DNA from: Notospermus geniculatus
Taxonomy: Eukaryota; Nemertea; Pilidiophora; Heteronemertea; Lineidae
NCBI GenBank assembly: GCA_002633025.1
Contig: NMRB01000174.1
Location: forward strand, 398,127-462,126
Length of the DNA: 64,000 bases
Direction of reading: 5' to 3'
Shown: piece by piece, positions 44,170-54,370 of the stretch
Layout: every line of letters starts with the position of its first letter
Position numbering within the stretch: position 1 is the first letter of the stretch
Position numbers and translations under genes: made by a program
The notes under the pieces: generated by a model
What the model was told of the DNA's origin: nothing
Database searches by the model: none
What the model saw: only the letters and a program-made list of their open reading frames with translations

Positions 44170-45450
44170 ATGGCAACGCCTTTCCTGAAACGAAGGCACA
44201 GTTTGGTGGGGAAGAACCTTCTCCCCCTCTTGAAGCGTTTGGCAGCACACAAGGGTGGGTTGCCGGCTAGCCTGGCCTCACTCTCGTCATCCCAGAAGTT
44301 GGTGGACATGCCTGAGGAGGATATATTATCCAGCTTCCACCAGATCACTGGAGAGCGAGCAGCCGATCTCTTAGCCCTGGGAGGGCGAGAACCGAACATG
44401 GTGAATCTCAGACTGCTACTGCATTTCACCATCCTCCTGGCAAATGAGGTTGGACAGCCCAAGGGGCAGGAGTTGCCCGGCCATGACCAGGCGCCCGGGC
44501 CATCGTCGCGACCTCCTGCACCTGAACCCGTATCAGTGCCTACAGCGTTACCAGCACCATCTCCCCCGGCAAAGAAAGCCAAGGTGAATCCAGAGTCCGC
44601 TGCTGCAGCTGACAGTGCGGAAGGGGGTGCGGCAAGGACATTGGTTGACAGGTGCGTGCCGACATGTGGGGCTACTTTGAGCCACGGGTGGCTTATAGTA
44701 GGCAGTGTTTTATGGTCATACTTTTGGGAGAGATTGGGGATTGGCTTCAAGGTCGCTACGGCAAGGTCAACATCTTATTGGGGCTGTTGTCGTCTGGGGG
44801 GTCACTTATAGTATACTTGAGTGTTTCTATGGGACCATGATTTAGGTCCTCTTTTCAGGTTAAACACCTTGGAGGCAGCTGAGAAGCAGAGGGCGGATGG
44901 GGCGACCAAGGCTGCGCTGAGGAAGGTAAGGAGCCTGGCCTTACAGGCAAAGCCTAGCACACCATTGATCTTGGCGGCATTGGAGGACCTCGCATCTACG
45001 GCGGTGGCGGCCAAGGACAAAGATGCCGAGTTGTATGTGGAATTACAGAGAATGGCAGAGCGCAACCGGGATCGCATCGAGATATCAAACCTCTGTTTGT
45101 CTTCTCTGGGAGGAGGATCGACGGATAAACTGATGAAAGCGATGTCCAAGTGTCTGAAGGCGAAGAAACTGTCAGACAAAGTGTCAGAGTCCGCGAAGTC
45201 AGTTGCGGTGGCCCCTGCAGCGGTTGTGGCTCCACCCTCCCCTATGGGTGGCTTGTACCCCCCGATTTACCCGCAGTCATGGCAGTATGGTTTCCCGTTC
45301 GGGTACCGCTCCTCTCGCCCAAGGGGCCAGGGCCGTGGTTTTCCGTTTAGGCCTAAGGGCCCTTGCCATTTTTGCAATCAGGAAGGTCACTTCATGAGGG
45401 ATTGTGACAAAATGAAGGCGGCTAAGAGTGCGTTCCCAGGGACCCAGTAG
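44170..45450 (+). CDS. Gag-like protein of the DIRS-like element, two exons
   Basis: Exon 1 44170-44651 begins MATPFLKRRHSLVGKNLLPL; an intron with GTGCGTG donor and CTCTTTTCAG acceptor spans 44652-44858; exon 2 44859-45450 continues in frame through RLNTLEAAEKQRAD to TAG. About 357 residues: a helical N-terminal region, a Pro/Ala-rich linker (about 110-150), another helical region, and a C-terminal CCHC zinc knuckle CHFCNQEGHFMRDC at about 328, preceded by an Arg/Gly-rich patch. Family knowledge: such proteins package element RNA. An acceptor-like CCTCATTTCAG at 44128-44138 suggests a further upstream leader intron, so the start is the first ATG after it. The frame in exon 1 also opens upstream from 44086. 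Confidence 0.7.
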
Positions 45451-45711
45451 TAGGAGTTGCATTAGTGCAGCATTTTAGAATTTTGAATTGGCGCCAGATG
45501 CATTTTTTGACATTTTTATGCCGGTGTGGAACGTGTGTTATTGTGTACTGAACTTAATGGTTCCTGCTTTTCTATAGCATTCATGGTAGTTTAGATGGGC
45601 GTTTCTTTTAATATGCGTGGGGTCCATCCTTCATGGACATTCCTGTCCCCTATAGCCCGAGGACACTGATTCCTTGTAGACTTCGGTTTACACGGGCTGT
45701 GGGGGAGGGGG

Positions 45712-47997
45712 ATGCCTGCTGATGCCGGTTGGTTGTCGTCCGTCACTCTCTGGTTGTTTCTCTTCCAGACCCAAGTTGAAGCCAGCCTGGTTCCAATATG
45801 CGTCCCTCATTGGGAAAGAGGTGTTCAATTTGAGCCGGAAAGGGCCTTCAGGGAGTGTAGGCGACAGCCCTCATGGACGACATTGGCGGGCAGCCCGACC
45901 TCCCCCGCAGCCAGCGGCACTCCAGTGAAGCTACTGTTAACAGACCCTACTTTAGGTCGCTCTCTTCCGTCATTGCCATTGAGAGATCCTGCTGGTTTTG
46001 TGGCTGGCCAACTCCATGCACAGGTGGACAGCTGGCCTCAGATCCTGGGGGCATACCCAGAGAAGGCAAAGGTCCTGAAGTGGCTTGAGAATGGAGTGAA
46101 TGTCCAGGATTTTTTCAAACCTTTCAAAGGCAGTTTTAAGGGCAAACGATATGACTGTGACTCTCCTCCGCCTTGCTACTTTCCCAACACCCCGTTGTGT
46201 GCTCAATATGCAGAGATTATTTCCTCTGCCCTGGAGGAGAGGATTAGGAATGGTTCAGTGGCTATTTGGGGCAAGGTAGGGGAATGCGTGCCACCAAGGT
46301 TGGTAATGCCTCTTGTGGTGGAACCGGTGAAGCCGCGTGTTTGTCATGATGAGCGTTACCTCAATCTTTGGATCAGGGACCTGCCGTTTTCCCTGGAGAC
46401 ACTGCGGGATATACCACGGTTAATACACGAAGGGGATTTGCTCTTTACGACTGATGAGAAATCTGGATATGACCATGTTCTTTTAGATGAGGGGTCGCAG
46501 ACCTACTTTGGTTTGGAATGGGCAGGTTACTTCTTAGTTTACCGCACTCTTCCTTTTGGGTGGAAGGCATCGCCATATATTTACCAGACTATTGGCATGG
46601 GGGTTACTTCTTACTTTCGTACCATTGGTTTGCCTACAACTCTGTACTTGGATGACCGGTTCTTCATTGTCCTCAGACACTCTGTGGATGTCCAGGTTGA
46701 TGGCACCATTGTGACCACAGGGTGTGGCCCAGACTTCACTGTCTGCTTGGTTCTGACCATTATGACCATATTGGGTTACACTTTTGCCTTACACAAGTGC
46801 CTTGTGCATCCAGCTACCCGTGCTTTGTCTCTTGGTCTGTGGGTGGATTCGGTGAGAATGGCCTTTTTCTTGCCTCCGGAGAAAAAATCGAGGTTCCGGC
46901 AGTTGAGGGAGTTCATTCTGTCTCAGTCCCATGTTGGCATCCGCACCTTGCAGCGTTTTTCAGGCAAATGTATCTCGTTCATGTTGGTGGTCCCGGCTGT
47001 GAGGCTATATACCAGGCAGGTGAATGCCGCCATCTCCTTGGCTGCAAGGAATAGTAGGGAGGTGTCACTGACTGGGGATCTCCGGGAGGAGATAGCACAT
47101 TGGAGATTTTTGGATACGTGGGACGGTTGTGCCCCCTGGAGGTCGGAGCGTCACTTGCTCTTCCGGCTGGCAACCGATGCCTCCCTCTACAAATATGGTG
47201 TGGTGCAACTCTCGGGTGAGGACTCTGGCATTTCCTTTGGTGACTTCTGGTCAAAGGGCGATGACCGCCCAATTCATTTGAAAGAGGCGGAGGCGGTCCG
47301 AAGGGCTTTGTTGGCCTTGCAGCCCCAGATAAGAGATCATAGAGTGGATGTTTTGGTTGACAATATGAGCGTTGTGAGTTCATGGGCCAACAAGGCATGT
47401 AAGGACGTGGCATTGAATGCAGAGATGAAAGCACTGTTTGAGACTACTGTGGCACTGAATTTGGACCTCCACTTACAATACGTCCCATCGGCGGAAAACC
47501 CCGCGGACCATCCATCCAGGACTCTGTCGCCACAGGATGCCACGTTGGACCCCTTGTGTTGGTCCCGGGTACAATCTCTGTTCGGCCCTCATACAGTGGA
47601 CCTAATGGCATTGGATGCGAATAGCATGCTGGGGCAGGATGGTCAGCCGCTGCGGCATTTCACGCCTGGGCCATCACCTGGGTCAGCCGGCATCAACGTT
47701 TTTGCCCAGGATATTGTTCAGGAGGCGAACCCTTACGTGTTCCCTCCTATCTGTATGATATTACCGCTGGTGAAGTTCCTGCTTGAACAGTCGGTACCAA
47801 TTTGTACTCTGGTATTACCGTTGCAGAGTCCTGCACCGCTCTGGTGGCCACTCCTGGTGGGGCGAATCAGAGCAAAACATGTTTTGGGTCAGCGAGGGGA
47901 CACGGGAGTGCTTTGGTACCCTTCAAAACATGGGTTTATTAAGGATACCAAAGGCCTACCTTGGCAATTGGTTGCTTTCCGGGTTTGTTTCTCGTAG
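45712..47997 (+). CDS. Reverse transcriptase-RNase H of the DIRS-like element
   Basis: A 761-codon open frame; an acceptor CTCTTCCAG at 45768 suggests that translated sequence begins at 45769 (TQVEASLVP) after splicing. The RT shows PPRLVMPLVVEPVKPRVCHD, the motif A region LFTTDEKSGYDHVLL, LPFGWKASPYIYQT (motif B region) and TLYLDDRFF, with the YLDD catalytic pair. RNase H follows with LLFRLATDASLYKYGVV, KEAEAVRRAL, VLVDNMSVVSSWANK and SAENPADHPSR, then the DIRS-typical FGPHTVDLMA block. Family knowledge: these make cDNA that is circularised and integrated by a recombinase. The end (after about 47760) loses similarity, so the true C terminus may be disturbed. No stops interrupt the enzyme core. 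Confidence 0.87.
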   Translation: MPADAGWLSSVTLWLFLFQTQVEASLVPICVPHWERGVQFEPERAFRECRRQPSWTTLAGSPTSPAASGTPVKLLLTDPTLGRSLPSLPLRDPAGFVAGQLHAQVDSWPQILGAYPEKAKVLKWLENGVNVQDFFKPFKGSFKGKRYDCDSPPPCYFPNTPLCAQYAEIISSALEERIRNGSVAIWGKVGECVPPRLVMPLVVEPVKPRVCHDERYLNLWIRDLPFSLETLRDIPRLIHEGDLLFTTDEKSGYDHVLLDEGSQTYFGLEWAGYFLVYRTLPFGWKASPYIYQTIGMGVTSYFRTIGLPTTLYLDDRFFIVLRHSVDVQVDGTIVTTGCGPDFTVCLVLTIMTILGYTFALHKCLVHPATRALSLGLWVDSVRMAFFLPPEKKSRFRQLREFILSQSHVGIRTLQRFSGKCISFMLVVPAVRLYTRQVNAAISLAARNSREVSLTGDLREEIAHWRFLDTWDGCAPWRSERHLLFRLATDASLYKYGVVQLSGEDSGISFGDFWSKGDDRPIHLKEAEAVRRALLALQPQIRDHRVDVLVDNMSVVSSWANKACKDVALNAEMKALFETTVALNLDLHLQYVPSAENPADHPSRTLSPQDATLDPLCWSRVQSLFGPHTVDLMALDANSMLGQDGQPLRHFTPGPSPGSAGINVFAQDIVQEANPYVFPPICMILPLVKFLLEQSVPICTLVLPLQSPAPLWWPLLVGRIRAKHVLGQRGDTGVLWYPSKHGFIKDTKGLPWQLVAFRVCFS

Positions 47998-48649
47998 CTT
48001 CGTCCATGGTCAGCTTACATGTCTTATCATATTCCCTTGTCTTTGCAGTGTCCTNGCCTGGAACGGTGACACCCAGGAGTTGTTCCCATCGAAGGACTGA
48101 TTTTAGTGTCCGCTAGTGCTAGTGCTAGTGGGATTTCCTGATTGTTTTGCATAGAACTTCATGTTGGGTGGATGTTGCTCGTTACATGGGGGTCGTAAAC
48201 TCGCAGACAGGTTGTAAAAACGGCATTGGTTTTTTAAAAGAGGTCTCTCATTCGTGGTTTTTCGACTGAAATCGATTGGCTATTATTATTTGTTTATATT
48301 TTAACTGTTGACGTTAACTGTTACTTGATAATTGCTACGGGTGTCCGACACCCTGTTGAACATTAAGGAGTTGTTTTTCACGTACAGTTTGGCTAGTCGT
48401 TGTTATATGGCACACAGCAGTTGTCGCTCGTGATTGTTGTAAACATGGTAAAGATTGCTGCGGAATGTAATAAACATGATAAATTTATGGTAATTTTATT
48501 TTGGTTTTTGTTTTTGTCCAGTCTCTTGCACGCCACTTTCGAGCCTGTTTTATGTCGTCTTATTCAGTGTGAGTGTTGGGAAGAGGGATTGAGCCCCTGA
48601 TGGGAAGGCATGGTCATTGATGCCGGCTCTGGTTAGGCGTGTTGAGCGA

Positions 48650-48724
48650 GCCCAACATCGTTCAACCCCAACACTTAACTGGTGAGGAGCACTCGAAGAT
48701 TGGGAGTCACTGAGGATGGGGTCA
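48650..48724 (+). repeat. Split direct repeat B1
   Basis: GCCCAACATCGTTCAACCCC to GATGGGGTCA, 75 bp, identical to 49020-49094, directly abutting A2. Confidence 0.9.
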
Positions 48725-48781
48725 CATCCACAGTGACACCTATCGAGGGGTGGACGAACCCTCTCCGTTGTTTGCATGGGA
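48725..48781 (+). repeat. Split direct repeat A2
   Basis: 57 bp identical to A1 at 43163-43219. The B1/A2 border is the expected junction of the circular intermediate. Confidence 0.9.
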
Positions 48782-49019
48782 GGTGGAGTTGATGAGGAGG
48801 AATTCAGAGTAGTGAGTAGACTGGTAGAAGGACGTGATGTCTTGATCAGGATATGGTTGCTGTGGCATTACGATTGATGAACCCCCTCACGGCACGGGAC
48901 AAATAAACTACTGGTAAACTTAAACCCGGTCGTCGGGTTTGGGGCTTGTGAATTTTCTGCTCCCACCCTCCCCGCCCTCTGAGCTACGTGGTTGATATGG
49001 CTGGATTTGGGTGTTCCTC

Positions 49020-49094
49020 GCCCAACATCGTTCAACCCCAACACTTAACTGGTGAGGAGCACTCGAAGATTGGGAGTCACTGAGGATGGGGTCA
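49020..49094 (+). repeat. Split direct repeat B2 (right end of DIRS-like element)
   Basis: 75 bp identical to B1; sequence after 49094 is unrelated to that after B1. Confidence 0.9.
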
Positions 49095-49869
49095 ATTCTC
49101 ATGTCAAAAGCAGTAAAACTGACATACATGTTTTGGCGGGCCTGCCATCAGTCAGGCGATCTGTCGTCTTCAATATTCGCAACACTCCTGGGATTTCGAC
49201 TTGAACGTGCCGGAGGAAGACCCCGGTGTGGTATCGAAAATTTGCGAATATCGGACACAACCTACACTGGGGATGATTGGCTTGACTGATTTTGATCATA
49301 TAAAGACTATTTTTCGTGTAAGAAGATCTCCTATTAGGATCAAGGAAACTGACATTTGAAGGTTGCCTGGTCAGGCCTCGAAACGAACTAAGATGACACC
49401 GGGAGAGAATGAAAAGAAATAGACTGTTTCAGATTTCACAACAGACAGACAATAGTGAAACTCAACTGACAAACATTTGGTCTCAACCTGCCAAGCCAAC
49501 GACCGACATGCGCCTGGCTTTGCTGTGACGGGTCACATACACATCATGATCACTCAGATAATAAATACTGACACAACCTTTTACAGGAGTTCAAATTGTA
49601 CTTTCTGTTACTCGCATTCATAACCCTCCTCTTGGTGAGCCCTGTCGCCACCAGGCTTGTACCGTACTAATTCCTCCTAGAGGGGTGTTTTGAATTGATC
49701 TTCGCTACTCGAGTGTCGGATAGCCACAAAAGCCCTGCTGAAATTGGGCCTCCCAGGCAAGCATGAGGCGGTCAGAAAACCATTGCCCAGTCAGAATGCA
49801 GAATGTGAATACTAAATAATTATGACTCATAATAACAATCAAAAATAATAAGAATCTTTCCTATACATA
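49095..49869. other. Spacer between the DIRS-like and Ty3/gypsy elements
   Basis: Contains a repeat fragment at about 49205-49255 (GGAAGACCCCGGTGTGGTAT then CGAAAATTTGC) related to 41215-41265 and 60090-60135. No gene. Confidence 0.5.
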
Positions 49870-49874
49870 GGAAG

Positions 49875-50033
49875 TGTTGTAAGGTGCTGCCATCTCGTGG
49901 CTTTACTGTGAACCATATATTGTGCCACGTGTAACTCGAAGGTGCTGCCACCCAGGCAGGGGGCGGTTCAATAAAGATGTCCACTGATAGTTGACATGCT
50001 GTTTCGTTTCTCTGTCTTTTGTCCAATGAAACA
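49875..50033 (+). repeat. 5' LTR
   Basis: 159 bp, TGTTGTAAGGTGCTGCCATC to AATGAAACA, with TG...CA ends and an AATAAA at 49970-49975. Matches 58184-58335 apart from a 7-bp deletion (TGTGAAC region) and a few changes. Confidence 0.95.
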
Positions 50034-50051
50034 TGGTGTCAGAAGTGGTCC
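50034..50051 (+). promoter_or_regulatory. Primer binding site
   Basis: TGGTGTCAGAAGTGG starts immediately after the LTR and resembles the complement of the 3' end of tRNA-Leu (TGGTGTCAGGAGTGG), with one mismatch in 15. The tRNA identity is from memory. Confidence 0.6.
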
Positions 50052-50530
50052 TTCGTCTGTTAACCATGGCGAAGTAGTGACCCGGAGTCTGCATATCGTC
50101 GAGTAAGTGCCGTTTTATTCTGCGTGGACTGGAGCTTGGTGCCGGCGGCCTGTGTTTAGGAATTAGCCTTGCCGCTCGTCTGACTGTGTGGCTATAGCAT
50201 GATAGGGCCTACCGTACCGTTGTTGTGTGTCAGAAGTCGGCCACGCAAATGTACAGGACACTCGGTGCAAGTGTGATAATGTACAACACACTTTCCCGCG
50301 TTAATCACGTGGCTGGAGCTTGGATCTGAGCAGACTCAATTCAGTGTGGCCTTGAGGAGGAATTTCGAGTGTGACATTTCGAATGTGAATGAAGGTACTG
50401 CTGACCTTGTCATTAGATAGTATGTGTACCACAGCGATCTAGGGCCGTGCTGGGACGTTGATCGGGTACTAGTATTAACGGGCCAGTGTGGTTAAGGAGT
50501 GTCTCAGAAACCGATCGCAACACGTGAACA

Positions 50531-51202
50531 ATGGCTACTTATCAGATTCCCGCACCTGAGCCCCTCAACCTCAAAGGGGACATGTGTGAAAATTGGAAAA
50601 CTTTTCGTCAATCGTGGGACTATTACGTTTTGGCTACTGGTGTGAATGAGAAGTTGAAGAATGCGGAATGTACAGTGAACGTCAATGGCCAGAAGCAGGT
50701 CGCAGCTATGCTGTGTTCTGTGATGGGCACAGGTTGTGTTCGTGTTATGAATAGTCTGCAGACCTTAACGGCGGAGGACAAACAAAATCCTGATCGCATC
50801 ATGGAGGAACTCGGTAAACACTTCTTGCCACAGAAACACATGCTGTTCGAAAGGTGCAAGTTCTTCAGGGCATCCCAACAAGAGAGCGAGACTGTAGATC
50901 AGTTTGTGGTGAGACTTCGCCAGCTGACAGAGACTTGTGAGTTTGACACTCTGGAGGAAGGTTTGATCCGGGACAGACTGGTATTGGGCACCATGGATGG
51001 TGCCACTCGTGATCGGCTGAACAGGGAACGTCCGGTGCCAACGTTGGCACGCTGCATCGAAGCTTTACGAGCTTGTGAACTTTCCCGTAAACACAATGAA
51101 AGCATGAAGGAGGACAATACAGTTCATTCGACAAGCAAAACATCGGGTAGGAGGTCGAACAGTCCCAAGGTGGAGAAAGTCTGGGAAAACACAGGACACT
51201 GA
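50531..51202 (+). pseudogene. Gag of the Ty3/gypsy element
   Basis: From ATG at 50531 (MATYQIPAPEPLNLKGDM) 223 codons cover a capsid-like helical region: WKTFRQSWDYYVLATGV near 22-38 and ESETVDQFVVRLRQLTETCE near 118-137, the usual retrotransposon-gag core. The frame ends at TGA 51200-51202, but the zinc-knuckle sequence that should follow is in the next frame, so the gag-pol fusion is broken by a frameshift at about 51150-51200, or needs a programmed shift. The leader of about 500 bp between primer site and ATG is long for a short-LTR element. Confidence 0.85.
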
Positions 51203-52681
51203 CTGCAAGTTTTGTGGGCGAAATCACACGCGCGACAAAAAAGCATGCCCCGCTTTGGGCAAGAAATGTCATAAGTGTGGCGTAAGAAATCACTTTGGAA
51301 TAATGTGTTCAAAACCAGGCAAGTCCAAAGTGAAGAAGGGACGTCAGGCCAAGAGCAAGGTGCATCAGGCGGAGTTTGCTGAGGGTTCTGCGTCTGATGG
51401 GGGTATCAGTGAGTCGGACAGTGACTCTATTTTCCACTTGTCATCGCTCAATCAGGTTGAGGGTAAATGCTCTCGGTCGTGTACGCTTAACCTATACTTT
51501 CAGGTTGACAAGAAGTCTGAGCTGAGGTGCAGGCCCTCACAACTGGATTCAGGGGCCACGTGTTCTGCCATGTCATATCAAGACTTGTGTGACATACTTC
51601 AGACAGATGATGTCCAGTTAAATGAACCAAAAGGTAAGATTAGGCTGTACGATCAGAGCGTGGCGACACCTATGGGCAGATACTCTCTGAAGGTAAGTCT
51701 AGGCCCAGGTCAAAAAAGTCACTTGGTGCACTTCGACATGTTGGAGAAAGCTCCGTGGCCTATCATTGACAGGTCCAAATGCCTCAAGTATGGATGGTTG
51801 TCGATGAGCTCGGATGCTGAAGTCATCAATCAGGTTGGAAGGGAGTATGTTCCCATGACTAAAGAGGAAATCTATGAGAAATACAAGGACTCCTTCACAG
51901 GACTAGGCTGCCTTCCCGGAGAATACAAGATTGAGACTGACCCTACCATGCAGCCAGTCCAGCACTCGCCCCGGCGGGTACCGGTTCCCTTGAGAACGAA
52001 GTTGAAGGACAAGCTGGAGGAGATGGAACGGAATGGGGTGATTGAGAAAGTGACTCATCCTACAGAGTGGATAAGCAGTCTGGTTATTGTACCGAAGCCA
52101 AACAAGCTCCGTATTTGCCTCGATCCACACGATTTGAATAAGGCTATCAAGAGACCGAGGTACCAGACTCGGACTCTAGATGAGGTCTTGCCAAAGCTCG
52201 GAAAGGCTAAGGTATTTAGTGTACTTGACGCTAAGGATGGTTTTCATCAAGTAAAGCTGGCTCAAGAATCCACAGACTTAACCACATTTTGGAGTCCCTT
52301 TAGTAGGTATAAGTTCCTGAGATTGCCCTTTGGGATCTCATCAGCCCCGGAAGAGTTTTCAAGGAGAATGAACGAGGTGCTGGAAGGTCTAGAGGGCGTG
52401 GAGGTCATTGTGGACGATGTTCTATGTGTTGGCTACGGTGACACTATTGAGGTAGCCTGGGAAGGCCATGACAAGAATTTGGTCAATTTGATTGAAAGCG
52501 CCAGGAAGAACAATGTGAAGTTCAATTTCAAGAAGTTTCGTCTGAGGCTACCACAGGTACCCTACATGGGAAACCTTCTGACCAGTGAAGGGTTGCATCC
52601 CGACCCGTCAAAGATTGAGGCCTTGAAGAAGATGCCCAAACCCACTGACAAGAAGGGAGTACAGCAGTTTCTGGGTTTTGT
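51203..52681 (+). pseudogene. Pol part 1: zinc knuckles, protease, reverse transcriptase
   Basis: The frame is open from about 51201. Two cysteine-rich knuckles come first (CKFCGRNHTRDKKAC and CHKCGVRNHFGIMC), then an aspartic protease with LDSGATCSAMS, then the RT: WISSLVIVPKPNKLRICLDP, VFSVLDAKDGFHQVKL (motif A), FLRLPFGISSAPEEFSR (motif B), VIVDDVLCVG (motif C) and the start of the RNase H tether. Homology stops at GGTTTTGT (52674-52681), the duplicated target of the 52682-53459 insertion; the open frame runs a little into the insert and stops at 52721. Family knowledge: this enzyme copies element RNA into cDNA. Confidence 0.9.
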
Positions 52682-53459
52682 CATCCTGAAGAAATCAGGT
52701 CCTCTTAGCTTAGCTCCCTAAACTCGCACGCACGAGGCCCTGAACAAACCAGCCACGTTCTGTGGAGTAGAACGGCCATGACGTCTAGATAGCTTACTCC
52801 CGATACTGATTCCTCACTGTGGCCATATGAAACTTACAAATTCTCAAAGGCCAGCAAGACTTGTCTAATTTATTCTTTATTGCTACTTTCTAAGCGTTGG
52901 CAATCATACATTCTGCTGCTTTTATCACATATTTGGTTATTTACTTCGATATTATTCCTTTTACGGTGGGGGAATAACACACTCGGAACAGCCAAGCTTC
53001 ACGGATACCAGAAGCACGTTGCCTGACAACACTGGTCACGTGACTAGCAACGCAACTCTGTCGAACATGGCGGGCGATTCATTTGACCTACGGCTTTGGA
53101 CGAGTAAACATCTCCCATTCAACGTAATACGCTGCATTCTGAAGCGAATAACCAATCATTTGTATAGCATATGACATTATTCACCCAAAATGTCATCTTA
53201 GTCAACCCCAAATGATGAAAAAGTGCAGCATTTTACAGCCAAAGTGCGAGTTTTCACTCGCCTCAAAAGCAACAGACAGCTGTAGGAAAAGTCATTAGCA
53301 TAAATCTTTGCAGGAGGCGGGGCTTACTTTGATTGCAGCGCGCTGATTGGCCGCATGTTTTCTCGGCGGCAGTACTCCACGAAATGCTGCTGGTTTGTTC
53401 AGGGCCTCGTGCGTGCGAGTTAGGGAGGTAAGCTAAGAGGACCTGATTTCTTCAGGATG
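52682..53459. mobile_element. 778-bp foldback element inserted in pol
   Basis: Ends CATCCTGAAGAAATCAGGTC at left and the same reversed at right, with about 70 bp of inverted similarity (one substitution, one indel). GGTTTTGT is repeated on both sides (52674-52681 and 53460-53467), an 8-bp duplication (9 if one shared G is counted). 8 bp fits hAT, while long TIRs fit MULE-like foldbacks. The interrupted RT-RNase H coding sequence resumes directly after it. Confidence 0.9.
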
Positions 53460-53467
53460 GGTTTTGT

Positions 53468-54370
53468 GAACTACTTGTCAAGGTTCCCCGCGAGGCTTGC
53501 CGATATGTGTCGCCCCCTGAGACAGTTGACAGAGAAGAAGGCACCCTGGCTGTGGGACAAGGTGCATGACGAGGCCAAAAGCCCCAGTTCTTCGTTACTA
53601 TGACGTAAATGAGGAAGTGACAGTACAAGTTGACAGCTCAGAGGGAGGTCTCAGGGCCACGTTACTTCAAAGGGGTCAACCAGTCGCCTTCGTGTCCCGA
53701 GCACTCAGCGAGACTGAGACGCTATGCTCAAATTGAAAAGGAGTGTCTGGCCATCGTCTTTGGGTGCATCAGGTTTGAGCAGTATCTGCTGGGAAGAAAT
53801 TTAGTGACGGTCCAGAGTGACCACAAGCCACTCGTGCCCATTTTTCAGAAGCGGACAGGTCCCAAAAAGACTGCAGAGGATTATGCTCCAGTTACAGAAA
53901 TTTGCACTGGAAGTGACCTACTTACCAGGACCACAAATGTACATACATGTAGCAGACATGTTAAGCAGAGCGTATCTTACAAAGCCTGCTGGGGAGCCAG
54001 AGGTGGGGCAAGGTCAAGTCTTTGCAGTTCTGAAGGAACTCCGTGTAGCCAGGGAGGTTGAGGAAATCAAACAGCTGGACTATTTACGGTTGTCTGAATC
54101 CACACAGGATTCTGTGAAGGTAAGTACACAGAAAGATGAGACCATGCAACAGTTGATGACGACAGTTTTGCAAGGATGGCCGGAGACAAAGACTGAGACA
54201 CATCCCGCCATAAGAGAATTCTGGACATACAAAGAGTATATTACAGTACAAGATGGAGTCCTCTACAAAGGAATGCGAGTGATGGTACCGGTTGATCTGA
54301 GGAAGGAGATGATCGACAGAGCACACAGGAGCCATCTGGGTCGGATGCATGTATTCGTCGGGCTAAGGAT
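53468..54370 (+). pseudogene. Pol part 2: RNase H and integrase N terminus, frameshifted
   Basis: Coding resumes with VNYLSRFPARLADM; RNase H pieces include VTVQVDSSEGGLRATLLQRG and, in a second frame, IEKECLAIVFGCIRFEQYLL and VQSDHKPLV. A third frame carries LEVTYLPGPQMYIHVADMLS and the integrase zinc-binding start AHRSHLG. Frame changes fall near 53720, 53850 and 54360. All three RNase H frames give familiar family motifs, so this is decay rather than overlapping genes. Confidence 0.82.

Larger units (their letters stand above)
43163..49094 (+). mobile_element. DIRS-like (Ngaro/PAT-type) retrotransposon with split direct repeats
   Basis: About 5.9 kb. A 57-bp repeat A occurs at 43163-43219 and 48725-48781; a 75-bp repeat B occurs at 48650-48724 and 49020-49094. 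B1 and A2 abut exactly, giving A1-ORFs-B1A2-B2. This split-direct-repeat layout is diagnostic of Ngaro/PAT-type DIRS elements, which replicate through a circle resolved by a tyrosine recombinase. It contains a spliced gag with a zinc knuckle and an RT-RNase H ORF of the DIRS type. The recombinase gene expected before B1 is not seen; a single N at 48055 lies exactly there. Repeat copies are identical as far as I can see, suggesting recent insertion. Confidence 0.88.

Noticed and set aside
47783-48100. 105-codon frame near the missing recombinase
   Set aside because: It overlaps the RT-RNase H ORF in another frame and has none of the recombinase R..H-x-x-R..Y motifs.
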